DNA of 25,617 bases. It comes from a virus. The notes beneath the pieces were generated by a model. It was given only the letters and a program-made list of their open reading frames with translations. It did no database searches and had not been told where the DNA came from. Below, piece after piece: positions 14,263 to 21,507 of this stretch. Positions within the stretch are counted from its first letter, which is position 1, and every line of letters starts with the position of its first letter. Made by a program: the position numbers and the translations under genes. Where the stretch lies: positions 1-25,617 of the IMG/VR virus record IMGVR_UViG_3300005602_000011. One strand, given 5' to 3'.

Positions 14263-16011
14263 TTATTCGGCGTGCGCCGAGAACTCGTTGACGAATCTTT
14301 TTTGCAAACGCTTTTGCTTCTCCCGCATCTTACCCCAGTTTGATCCGCGCATTTGGCCGCCGAGACGCGGGCCGAGCAGCCCCTTGCGAACCATGAGTTC
14401 GCCGAACTGGCAGAAAGAATCCCCGTGATCGGGCGACCGGCCAATACGCGCCTTCATCTCGCGCTTACTCTCAGCCTGCATTAGCTTGTCTTCTGACGTT
14501 TTCTTTTTGTAACGGCGTGTGTCGAGGTCGACCACCGTCTTGGGGTCAATGTTGCTCACCCCACAGAGCATTCCGTCGCGAGCCAAGTATGATGCTCGAA
14601 ACCAAAGTTCGGTTACAAATAACTTCACCTGTTCCTTCGCCGGAAGGGCATCGTCCAAGCGCAATGGTCTATCTGTCGCCTCGCCGCCGTAGTAGATGCC
14701 CTCAATAGGGCCACCGCCAGCAAGTGGAGGCCACTCCTCGCGCATGATGGCGAACACGCCACGTCCATTCGAGGTCATGTCCATAATGAAATTATGCTGA
14801 TAGACGCCGTGCTCCTTGCAGAGCCTAATGCACTCGCGGGCGATCTGGTAGTCCTTCTCCGGGTATCCTGGGCCGACCTTGGCGTCGATCACGAAGGTTT
14901 TCTTGGCGCAGATGCAAGGACGGCCATTACGCAGCCGCCCGATCACGCCAAGGTTGAAAACGCATTCGTCGCTGTCGAATGCTGGGTCTAGCGATGCGCA
15001 GGGCGTTGCGCCGAAATCGAAGACTTCGTTTCGCTTGGCAAGATCGAGGGTGTTCGAGGGCCAAATCTTCGCGATCATGCCGTCCGGAGGGAAAAACCCC
15101 AAACCAAACATGTGGTACTCCACGGTATCTGGGTGCAGTCCTGTGAAGAATTCGTAGGACATCATCCACGGATTTACGGTTTTTTTCGCCTTAACATTTT
15201 GCGACTGTCTTCCGTCCAGATGTAACGTAACGCCGCGCGAATTTTCCCACCATAGGGTGGAATCAGTAATTGATCCCCATCCTCCATTTTTAGGCTGCGA
15301 CCATGCGCCATAAGTGCTCTGGCGTTCGGCGGGGTTTGTAAGAAGAACTCCTTTGAAATTTCCAGCCGCCAAACCGTTAGTCATGGCCATATAGATTCCT
15401 TCCGACATGTCCTGGCACTCGTCGGCGATTATCCGGTGGCGAGGCGGATGGTAGCCACGGAGCTTCGAGGCATTTTCGTCTCCTCTGTCAAGCGCCACAC
15501 CTTTTATCAGGAATTTCTGGTCGGCTACGTCGCCACGAAGCATGAACTTCATCTCGTTCGTACTGCTAGTGGTTCGGAACGTGGCATTGATCGCATCCTT
15601 CACACGAGAATTGGAAATACCAATCATCATGTCGCCAAAAAGCCGAACCTTCAGCATATCGAATTTCGTCGTTACCAAAAATGTTCCAGTGCTCTGCGGT
15701 GCGGCCAAGTAATCAAGCAGCGCAAAATGCGCCATGCCGAACGTCTTTCCGGCAGAGGCGTGACCCATGACGGAGATAACTGGATAGTTGCACCAAGCCC
15801 ACATCATCAGCTCCATCCACTCGTTAAAAGCGAAAACGCTTTCCGGCCAACAGATCGAAAAAGCTTTACGAAAGTGAAATTCCGTTGATTGACCGGTTTT
15901 AAATTCTTCGGGTCGTGAATAGCAGGCCAATTCCAAATTTAGGTCATTCGTGCCTTCCGGCCACTCAAAGCCATAGCGATTGATAAGCTTAGATTTTGTG
16001 GACGTTGCCAT
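14263..16011 (-). CDS. terL: Terminase large subunit (DNA packaging ATPase/nuclease), 582 aa
   Basis: This motor pumps phage DNA into the prohead at the portal and cuts the concatemer. The N-terminal ATPase has Walker A GHASAGKT (83-90), Walker B RIIADE with Asp197 and Glu198, and a coupling motif LLTNPA (223-228). The C-terminal RNase H-like nuclease has its acidic residues in SLDPAFDSDE (Asp342), FIMDMTSNGRG (Asp411) and RSPDHGDSFC (Asp528/Asp531). Length fits the family. The frame could begin at TTG 16017, but ATG at 16011 is preferred because it overlaps the stop of the HNH gene by one base (TGATG at 16009-16013). No small terminase subunit is recognisable beside it. It heads the long minus-strand late gene series. 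Confidence 0.95.
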   Translation of the reverse strand: MATSTKSKLINRYGFEWPEGTNDLNLELACYSRPEEFKTGQSTEFHFRKAFSICWPESVFAFNEWMELMMWAWCNYPVISVMGHASAGKTFGMAHFALLDYLAAPQSTGTFLVTTKFDMLKVRLFGDMMIGISNSRVKDAINATFRTTSSTNEMKFMLRGDVADQKFLIKGVALDRGDENASKLRGYHPPRHRIIADECQDMSEGIYMAMTNGLAAGNFKGVLLTNPAERQSTYGAWSQPKNGGWGSITDSTLWWENSRGVTLHLDGRQSQNVKAKKTVNPWMMSYEFFTGLHPDTVEYHMFGLGFFPPDGMIAKIWPSNTLDLAKRNEVFDFGATPCASLDPAFDSDECVFNLGVIGRLRNGRPCICAKKTFVIDAKVGPGYPEKDYQIARECIRLCKEHGVYQHNFIMDMTSNGRGVFAIMREEWPPLAGGGPIEGIYYGGEATDRPLRLDDALPAKEQVKLFVTELWFRASYLARDGMLCGVSNIDPKTVVDLDTRRYKKKTSEDKLMQAESKREMKARIGRSPDHGDSFCQFGELMVRKGLLGPRLGGQMRGSNWGKMREKQKRLQKRFVNEFSAHAE

Positions 16012-16490
16012 CAGCAAGCCCTTTTGAACTCACCGAAGAGCCTTGTCGAGGCAGCTTCATAGGCCGCGCTCGCTTCTTCTTTTGTCGGATAAACACCAAG
16101 GTATCTCTTCTGGGCGTGAGCGGCCCATTTTTTTGTCTTCTTATGCCAAGAAACTCCCTTGAATCCTGATTTATTGTCGATTCCAATTTTTCGGTTTCTA
16201 CAATTTTCTGCACGAGTGGCCTCACGCAGATTTATCAGCCTATTGTCTGATCTTTGTCCAGAAACATGGTCTAGTTCTTTATCGGGAAATTTCCCGTGGA
16301 CATACAGCCACACCAACCGGTGTGCCTGATAACGCTGACCGTCGACTGATATTCTCCAATATCCTTGGAAATTGAAGCATCCTGCAATTGCTCCAGACCG
16401 CTTATAACCATACGAAATTCTCCACTTAAAAACGCCAGTTTCTGGATCGTAGTCGAGCAACTCCCTTAGCCTTTTTTGCGTAAGTTTCAT
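16011..16490 (-). CDS. HNH endonuclease with AP2 DNA-binding domain, 159 aa
   Basis: Residues 8-30 carry LRELLDYDPETGVFKWR, the usual opening of this HNH family. The nuclease core runs AHRLVWLYVHGKFPDKELDH (56-75) and then SDNRLINLREATRAENCRNR (81-100), with candidate catalytic His57, His75, Asn83 and Asn95. An AP2-type DNA-binding domain follows (KSGFKGVSWHKKTKKWAA, then RYLGVYPTKEEASAAYEAAS). Such genes are homing endonucleases that copy themselves into related phages. Here it occupies the place directly ahead of the large terminase, where a small terminase often lies, and its TGA overlaps the terminase ATG by one base, so terminase translation may be coupled to it. It starts from the divergent control region at 16491-16534. 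Confidence 0.9.
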   Translation of the reverse strand: MKLTQKRLRELLDYDPETGVFKWRISYGYKRSGAIAGCFNFQGYWRISVDGQRYQAHRLVWLYVHGKFPDKELDHVSGQRSDNRLINLREATRAENCRNRKIGIDNKSGFKGVSWHKKTKKWAAHAQKRYLGVYPTKEEASAAYEAASTRLFGEFKRAC

Positions 16491-16534
16491 TTCGTGCTTG
16501 CATTATCCCCCTTGTCCTCCCAAAAGCAAGCACA
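16491..16534. promoter_or_regulatory. Divergent control region with GCAAGCAC inverted repeat
   Basis: Only 44 bases separate the HNH/AP2 gene (minus) from the ribbon-helix-helix-type gene (plus). Perfect eight-base arms GTGCTTGC (16494-16501) and GCAAGCAC (16526-16533) flank a 24-base centre, so each gene has GCAAGCAC one to three bases before its ATG. On the minus strand TTGCTT and GATAAT, 16 bases apart (16524-16529 and 16502-16507), are a reasonable promoter; CATTAT is a weak counterpart on the plus strand. The arms are good operator candidates for the adjacent regulator. Inference only. Confidence 0.45.
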
Positions 16535-16759
16535 ATGAAAAGAGAATCATTCAAAGCCGAGCTGCAAATCCGCATTGATCCAGACGTGGCTTTGTTGCTC
16601 GTCGAGCACGCGGAACTTAATCGTCGCTCATGTAGCAAGGAAGCGTCCGACAGGTTGCGCTGGCTTTACGCGATCATGTCGCAGATCGGCACCAAGCGCC
16701 CATTCCCTCCGTTCGTCGATCCTGCGGCCCTGAAAACTGCGGTGGAGAAAATCCGTTGA
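16535..16759 (+). CDS. Ribbon-helix-helix-type putative regulator, 74 aa
   Basis: Residues 9-15 (LQIRIDP region) form the expected beta strand, followed by two helices at about 17-29 (DVALLLVEHAELN) and 33-47 (SCSKEASDRLRWLYA). This is the order and spacing of Arc/MetJ-type ribbon-helix-helix repressors, which bind palindromes as dimers. It is the first gene of the plus-strand glycosyltransferase cassette and starts one base after one arm of the inverted repeat at 16494-16533, so autoregulation and control of both divergent units are likely. The C-terminus, VDPAALKTAVEKIR, resembles the ends of two downstream proteins of unrelated type. DNA binding is inferred. Confidence 0.65.
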   Translation: MKRESFKAELQIRIDPDVALLLVEHAELNRRSCSKEASDRLRWLYAIMSQIGTKRPFPPFVDPAALKTAVEKIR

Positions 16760-16765
16760 AAATTT

Positions 16766-16966
16766 ATGAACTCACCACAAACAAAATTCGATAACGAAAA
16801 ATCAGATCTATTGGGGCACATTGAAAAATGCAGCGTCTTCCTTTCATCGCACGAACTTCCGCTTTCATCGGTTAATTTTTGCCATTCTATTCGTGCATGG
16901 CTGGACGGTATTGGGCCTGACATCGTTTTTAAGTGCGGGACATTCTCAGACGACCCTAATCGCTGA
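16766..16966 (+). CDS. Hypothetical protein, 66 aa
   Basis: This small acidic-to-neutral protein is placed between the regulator and the GT9 gene. It contains a helical first half (NEKSDLLGHIEKCSVFLSSH) and a C-terminal part with AWLDGIGPDIVFKCG. It has three cysteines, no membrane segment and no recognised motif. It starts six bases past the previous stop, and its own stop is two bases before the GTG of the GT9 gene, consistent with a polycistronic unit. No function is proposed. Confidence 0.5.
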   Translation: MNSPQTKFDNEKSDLLGHIEKCSVFLSSHELPLSSVNFCHSIRAWLDGIGPDIVFKCGTFSDDPNR

Positions 16967-16968
16967 CC

Positions 16969-18060
16969 GTGCATATCTTGACCATCACAAAGCCCGTGGA
17001 CATGGGGCCGTCTTTCGGAACGCTGCCCGCGGGCCAGTGGATCATGGGCGATACCAACGCATTCGAGATCGCGCTGTCGGCGGAGCGCGGGACGGCGACG
17101 ATGGATCAGTTCACAAACATCTATGACAAATCCGTGGGTCAGGAGGCGCTTATCATTCGCTCCGGCGCAATCGGCGATCTATTGTTGCTTACGACTGCAT
17201 TGAGGGCACTCAAACAATCTTCTAACAAAAGGGTGATCTTGTGCTGTTTTGAAAAGCACCACTCGATTTTTAAGGACAACGATTCCGTCGATTCGCTTAT
17301 ATCCTATCCCCTCCTCGCGGACGCCATTATCGGAGGAGATAAAAAAAAGCATCTAATCTGGCGTCCACAGACATTTCAAGGGCATATCTTTTCTCTCGAA
17401 AATGTCATTGAGCTTGCGACCGACGTTCACGCGACCGATGCATTTGCGAAGGCATTGGGCGTGACCGTGACAGATTACAAGCCGATCTACATTGTCTCAG
17501 ATCAGGAGAAAAAAGATGCCTTGGCGTGGAAAAAAGAATTCGGCACGCGTCCGCTGGTCGGAATCCAGATGCGCGCCTCGACACGCAACCGAGATTATCC
17601 GGCCCAGCAATGGGCGAAAGTAATTCTTGGCCTGGAGGACGTCGGCTGGGCTGTAATCCTTTTCGGCCAGCCTGGCCAAATTCCACCGCTACCGCCAGAA
17701 CTTCAGCGTCCGTTCATCCACGATGCGAGCCAGTCCGATATGTCCCTGCGAGAATCCGTCTCAATCCTGTCGGTCTGCGACGCCTTCGTCGGCGTAGATT
17801 CGGCTTTCCTGCACTTCTGCCATGCGCTCGACGTTCCGGCGGTCGGTTTGTTTGCAGCGTTCGACTGGCGGACGCGAACGTCCAAGGCTCCGCTCACGCG
17901 AGCCATCAGCGGCCACGGGGAGTGCGCGCCATGCTCGTGGCTTGGAAAACTTGGTCAGCACTTCCCGCCCATGCCTTGCCGCCAGCGTCAGATTTGCAGC
18001 GTGCTGGCCTCTATCGAACCCGACAAAATTATCGCCGCCGTGGAGAAAATCCGCACATGA
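16969..18060 (+). CDS. GT9 (heptosyltransferase-type) glycosyltransferase, 363 aa
   Basis: The GT9 family transfers heptose or related sugars from nucleotide donors, classically to the LPS core. Residues 60-82 match its N-terminal signature (LIIRSGAIGDLLLLTTALRA, with Gly69-Asp70). The C-terminal half has PLVGIQMRAST (195-205), a donor-side strand WAVILFGQPG, and CDAFVGVDSAFLHFCHALDV (270-289), matching the nucleotide-sugar site of GT-B enzymes. Extra features are an N-terminal segment of about 55 residues (GTLPAGQWIMGDTNAFEI) and a C-terminal cysteine set C319-x2-C322, C337 and C343. The start is GTG. The protein ends with IEPDKIIAAVEKIRT, repeated in form by the next small protein. It overlaps that gene by four bases. 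The actual sugar and acceptor are unknown. Confidence 0.85.
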   Translation: MHILTITKPVDMGPSFGTLPAGQWIMGDTNAFEIALSAERGTATMDQFTNIYDKSVGQEALIIRSGAIGDLLLLTTALRALKQSSNKRVILCCFEKHHSIFKDNDSVDSLISYPLLADAIIGGDKKKHLIWRPQTFQGHIFSLENVIELATDVHATDAFAKALGVTVTDYKPIYIVSDQEKKDALAWKKEFGTRPLVGIQMRASTRNRDYPAQQWAKVILGLEDVGWAVILFGQPGQIPPLPPELQRPFIHDASQSDMSLRESVSILSVCDAFVGVDSAFLHFCHALDVPAVGLFAAFDWRTRTSKAPLTRAISGHGECAPCSWLGKLGQHFPPMPCRQRQICSVLASIEPDKIIAAVEKIRT

Positions 18061-18272
18061 ACCCGCACATCAAATCACTGAAAGATGGTTTGTATCTCGT
18101 GGTAGATCGCGAAGAACCCGGACAATTTTCGGTGATTGACCGCACTGGAGGGTTTACATGGCAAATGGGACACGACCGCGTGACACCCGATTCAGAATGG
18201 TTGGATCACACAGAATTTTACCCAATCGACCCTAAGCAGGTCATCGCCGCAGTGGAGAAACTGAAGCCATGA
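18057..18272 (+). CDS. Hypothetical protein with AVEK C-terminal tail, 71 aa
   Basis: The frame is open upstream inside the GT9 gene, but the ATG at 18057 (ATGA overlap) with GGAG 11 bases upstream is the natural start. The N-terminal 55 residues look like a small beta protein (DGLYLVVDREEPGQFSVIDR). The last 15 residues (IDPKQVIAAVEKLKP) closely resemble the tails of the GT9 protein and of the regulator, although the rest is unrelated. It could be a small partner protein carrying a common docking helix. Its stop overlaps the next ATG. Confidence 0.6.
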   Translation: MNPHIKSLKDGLYLVVDREEPGQFSVIDRTGGFTWQMGHDRVTPDSEWLDHTEFYPIDPKQVIAAVEKLKP

Positions 18273-18541
18273 ATCCTAGAGACTACGCCGAATCCGACCC
18301 ATATAAATCGGACGAGATTTTCAAACGCCTAAAGGTCGGGGTTTCGTTCACTTATCTTGGGATTGAAATGATTGTGACCCGTCAAGTGGCATTCACTCCA
18401 TCGTTATACATTCCATGCTTTCCTTGTAGTCTAGATGCTCCCGCGACGCTTCCCGAGCTTCATTGTGAATATAAGGACAACAATGGTGTTTTAATAACCA
18501 AGGTTTTCGAGCGAGATCAACTCCGATCACTTTTAACATGA
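18269..18541 (+). CDS. Hypothetical protein, 90 aa
   Basis: This soluble alpha/beta protein has strands FTYLGIEMIVTRQVAFTPS and two closely spaced cysteines in IPCFPCSLD. It overlaps the preceding gene by four bases (ATGA, with GGAG 11 bases upstream), and its stop overlaps the following ATG. It ends KVFERDQLRSLLT and so lacks the AVEK tail of its upstream neighbours. No family is recognised. Its position inside the glycosyltransferase cassette suggests an accessory role in the same process, which is inference. Confidence 0.6.
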   Translation: MNPRDYAESDPYKSDEIFKRLKVGVSFTYLGIEMIVTRQVAFTPSLYIPCFPCSLDAPATLPELHCEYKDNNGVLITKVFERDQLRSLLT

Positions 18542-18765
18542 AAGCCACTATCTCCATCCCCGACGACTGCATGGAACATCTTGAGGAAATCTACAAAGGA
18601 CACATCGACCTCTGTAATGCTTATGCCTGCAAGCATCCTGTGCTATCTAAATCTATTGCTATCGAAACCGCGAAACAGAGAATCATGATTGCTGGATTGG
18701 CCCTCCATGAAAAGATTGAATTGGTTCGCCAACTGAATGATAGAGAAATAATCGCTCGCGCATGA
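18538..18765 (+). CDS. Hypothetical protein, 75 aa
   Basis: The protein opens with MKATISIPDDCMEHLEEIYK, a strand-then-helix start reminiscent of ribbon-helix-helix proteins, and continues with helices (IAIETAKQRIMIAGLALHEK). It might be a second small regulator, but the second half does not clearly complete that fold. It overlaps both neighbours by four bases. The first seven residues are identical to those of the following glycosyltransferase, with third-position differences in the DNA. Confidence 0.55.
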   Translation: MKATISIPDDCMEHLEEIYKGHIDLCNAYACKHPVLSKSIAIETAKQRIMIAGLALHEKIELVRQLNDREIIARA

Positions 18766-19454
18766 AAGCTACAATTTCAATAGTTTGCCACCTTGCGCTT
18801 GCTCAGGCAAAGTCCTGCATCGCCTCCGTGCTCAACGGAGGTGGCGACTTTGATTTGATTCTTACAGCCAACGGAAACCTAGACGCGTTTAAGTATTTCG
18901 GCGAACTAGGTTCCTCTCGGGAGGGAATAAAGGTCATCATGCACGACCACAACAGAGGATTTATTGAACCGAATAAGTTGGCGCTACAAGCAACTGATTC
19001 TCCTATTTTTGTGATGCTCAACGACGACGCCATTGTGCCAAAAGGCTGGCTCGGCAAGATCGTAGAACAATTCGAGAAACACCCAACCGCGTCTGTCGTT
19101 GGCCCTATCGGGCGACGCTTACGCGATAATTTCGTAGGTGGGCTTCCGTGCTCCGATAAGGAGCCGCCAGAATACATCGAAGGCTGCTGCTTCGCTATCC
19201 GCACGGACTTGGCAAAGCTCTACGGGCTATTTGATCCGAACTTACACTTTGCATATGGTGAGGAAAGTGATTGCTGCTTGAGGATGCGCCAGCTCGGTTA
19301 CACGATTCATGTCGCCCCGTTCCAAATCATCCACAATGCCGGCACAACCACCCGTCATGTTCCCGAGGCCAAGCTTCACTTTGACATGAACCATGCTTAC
19401 CTGAGAAATAAATGGTCAGAATATCTCAAAACCCACAAATTTCCCCACGAATGA
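18762..19454 (+). CDS. GT2-type glycosyltransferase, 230 aa
   Basis: The fold is GT-A: an N-terminal strand MKATISIVCHLALAQAKSCI, a donor-binding region ILTANGNLDA, and NDDAIVPKGWL with the metal-binding DD at 88-89. The acceptor-side motif YGEESDCCLRMRQLGYTIHV (165-184) holds the likely catalytic acid and resembles rhamnosyltransferase-type GT2 enzymes. His191 in IIHNAGTTTRH is a plausible metal ligand. It is short but contains the whole catalytic core, and no membrane segment is present, so it is probably a soluble or peripheral enzyme. It overlaps both neighbours by four bases. The sugar donor cannot be told from sequence. Confidence 0.85.
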   Translation: MKATISIVCHLALAQAKSCIASVLNGGGDFDLILTANGNLDAFKYFGELGSSREGIKVIMHDHNRGFIEPNKLALQATDSPIFVMLNDDAIVPKGWLGKIVEQFEKHPTASVVGPIGRRLRDNFVGGLPCSDKEPPEYIEGCCFAIRTDLAKLYGLFDPNLHFAYGEESDCCLRMRQLGYTIHVAPFQIIHNAGTTTRHVPEAKLHFDMNHAYLRNKWSEYLKTHKFPHE

Positions 19455-20758
19455 AGATTACTGTTCTGACCACGGCTTGTCATCGGCCTGAAGCGTGGAC
19501 ACTCTGCGAGGGTTACATTAAGGCGCAGACTCGCCAGCCGGATCAATGGCTGGTTCTTGACGACGATGATCCCGCCACGGTTTGCACGCTCAAACAGCAG
19601 TACCACTATTGGCCGGAGTTTCGGGGCCGTGGTAGTCTCACGCGAAAAGTCACGCGGGCTGTTAACGAAAACTTAATAACTGGCGACGCTCTCGTTTTCA
19701 TCGAAAACGATGATGCCTATAACCCGACCTACCTTGAGAACGTAGAGAAATGGCTTCAGCAGGCCGACATTGTCGGCGAAGGAGATTCGGTGTATTACAA
19801 TGTGCAGCACCGAAAATGGTTTTCCCACAAGAACCACCAGCACGCCAGCCTGTGCTCGACGGCTCTACGGCGATCAGTTTTTCCGCTTCTTCTCAAGGCT
19901 GCCAACACCGATGACCCTTACATCGACTGGCGGCTCTGGAATATGGTCAACCATCCGCTGAAGAAAAAGGTGTGGATGCCTCAAGATCATCTTCCCAATG
20001 GCCGCCTCTGCGTCGGAATGAAGGGAATGCCAGGAAAACTTGGATACGGCACCGGCCACACAGTCGAATGGATGAAGGGCTGCACGCCCGATCCACAGCT
20101 TGTGAAACTCACACAAATGATGGGCAAGGACGCAGAAGCCTACCGGCCATTTTACCTCAACCACTCGCAAGAAATTATGGACACCAAAAAATATCTTTCA
20201 CCCACCGACCAGGGACATGGCGACAAATGGGAAAAATGGCTCGGCCATCTTATTGGAAAGCCAGCCATCGGTCTTGAAATAGGAACCTTTCGTGGAGAGT
20301 CAGCGGAGGTCATGCTTACGCGGGTATTTACGCATCCGGATTCTTTTTACATCTGCATTGATCCGTTTACTGGGTCTCCAGAGCACGCTCTAAATAAAAT
20401 CGACTGCTCTAAATGCGAGTCTGACACTAGGGATCGACTTAGTAAATTCGGAAAGAAGGTCATCATCCATAAGGATGAGTCTCGGGTGGCTATCAAGGAA
20501 TACATGGGAAGACGTGATCTTGATTTTGTCTATGTTGACGGAGCCCACGACTCCATGAACACGCTGCGTGACGGGGTGATGGCATTCGAGGGATTAAAGG
20601 TCGGGGGAATCATGATCTTCGATGACCTTACCTGGAAGGGTATGCCTGACCCGATTGACTGCACAGAGATGGCAATTCGGGCTTTCATGCAGTGTTACGC
20701 AAAACAAATTCAGGTTATCGGGGCCGACTCGCAACTTGGCCTAAGAAAGATCGCGTGA
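19451..20758 (+). CDS. Fusion of GT-A glycosyltransferase-like and SAM-methyltransferase domains, 435 aa
   Basis: The ATG at 19451 overlaps the previous stop (ATGA) and is preferred to an upstream ATG at 19412. Residues 1 to about 225 are a GT-A-like domain: ITVLTTACHRPEAWTLCEGY at the start, QWLVLDDDDP (32-41) and FIENDDAY (83-90) with the DxD-like acidic pair. Residues about 265-435 are a class I methyltransferase of the Methyltransf_24 kind: IGLEIGTFRGESAEV (SAM loop, about 273-287), ICIDPFTG (301-308), LDFVYVDGAHDSMNTLRDGV and IMIFDDLTW. One polypeptide may therefore add a sugar and methylate it or a neighbouring sugar, a capping step known in polysaccharide synthesis. That use is inference. 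It overlaps the next gene by four bases (GTGA). Confidence 0.8.
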   Translation: MKITVLTTACHRPEAWTLCEGYIKAQTRQPDQWLVLDDDDPATVCTLKQQYHYWPEFRGRGSLTRKVTRAVNENLITGDALVFIENDDAYNPTYLENVEKWLQQADIVGEGDSVYYNVQHRKWFSHKNHQHASLCSTALRRSVFPLLLKAANTDDPYIDWRLWNMVNHPLKKKVWMPQDHLPNGRLCVGMKGMPGKLGYGTGHTVEWMKGCTPDPQLVKLTQMMGKDAEAYRPFYLNHSQEIMDTKKYLSPTDQGHGDKWEKWLGHLIGKPAIGLEIGTFRGESAEVMLTRVFTHPDSFYICIDPFTGSPEHALNKIDCSKCESDTRDRLSKFGKKVIIHKDESRVAIKEYMGRRDLDFVYVDGAHDSMNTLRDGVMAFEGLKVGGIMIFDDLTWKGMPDPIDCTEMAIRAFMQCYAKQIQVIGADSQLGLRKIA

Positions 20759-21507
20759 AAATCGAGGCCTTCATTCTCTGTTATCTTGAGGCCGACATAA
20801 TCGGGTATTGCGTGAGACACTATGCCAGCTTTTGCGACCGGGTGAAAGTGATCGACCTGGGGTCGAACGATGGCAGTCAGGAAACGGCCAAGCGCGAGGG
20901 GGCGGAGATAATTCAGGACGATTGCGCGGGGATTTTCGACGACAGAAAAAATCAGAACCTGAAAAATACCTGCTGGCACGGCACCGATGCGGATTGGGTG
21001 ATTGTGGCGGATGCGGATGAGTTGATATTTTTCCCCCACGGCTCTTTCTCCACTTTGGCGGCCTATGACGCCCAGGATTTGCCTATCATCAAGACCCATG
21101 GATTCGAGATGTTCAGCGACGCCTATCCGACGACCGACCGGCAGATTTACGACGAGGTGAAAGAAGGCGCTCCCGATGACCAATGGTACGGTAAAAAATG
21201 CCTGTTCTCGCCCAAGCGAGTGAAGTCGATTTCGTTCACGATGGGTGCCCATTCCGTGTGGGAGGCGTTCCTCCACAATGGACAGCGCGTAACCGACCCG
21301 GCCCGATTCCCTGAACCTCCCTGCTGGTTGCTTCACTTCCACCACCTGGGAGGGTTGGATCGCGTCGCCCGGAGATATGACGAAAATTACAAACGCCAGT
21401 GCGAAAATAATCACAGGCACAAATTCGGAAACCAACAAAAAGGAATTATCCACGCGAACGAAAAACGCTCGATGATCCTGTCGAAACTGCGCAGGGTTAT
21501 TCCATGA
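20755..21507 (+). CDS. GT-A glycosyltransferase-like protein (DADE motif), 250 aa
   Basis: GTG at 20755 (overlapping the TGA of the fusion gene) starts the conserved region directly: VKIEAFILCYLEADIIGYCV. The segment VKVIDLGSNDGSQETAKREG matches the nucleotide-binding part of GT2-related enzymes that often begin with E.DII..W/Y. VIVADADELIF (82-92) carries the metal-binding acidic motif DADE. Histidines in FTMGAHSVW (162-170) and LLHFHHLGG (192-200) probably complete the site. The C-terminus is basic (HRHKFGNQQKG). No transmembrane segment is present. It overlaps the next gene by four bases. Donor and acceptor are unknown. Confidence 0.75.
   Translation: MKIEAFILCYLEADIIGYCVRHYASFCDRVKVIDLGSNDGSQETAKREGAEIIQDDCAGIFDDRKNQNLKNTCWHGTDADWVIVADADELIFFPHGSFSTLAAYDAQDLPIIKTHGFEMFSDAYPTTDRQIYDEVKEGAPDDQWYGKKCLFSPKRVKSISFTMGAHSVWEAFLHNGQRVTDPARFPEPPCWLLHFHHLGGLDRVARRYDENYKRQCENNHRHKFGNQQKGIIHANEKRSMILSKLRRVIP

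Noticed and set aside
17526-18056. Long upstream extension of the 71-aa protein frame
   Set aside because: It lies inside the GT9 gene, whose reading frame shows clear family motifs; the extension is Arg/Pro-rich shadow sequence.
18538-18782. Identical N-terminal heptapeptide MKATISI in two consecutive proteins
   Set aside because: The DNA differs at several third positions and both folds naturally begin with such a beta strand, so convergence or chance is enough; the proteins are otherwise unrelated.
20710-21453. 247-codon minus-strand frame opposite the DADE-type glycosyltransferase
   Set aside because: It is antisense to a gene with recognisable motifs and has no motif of its own.
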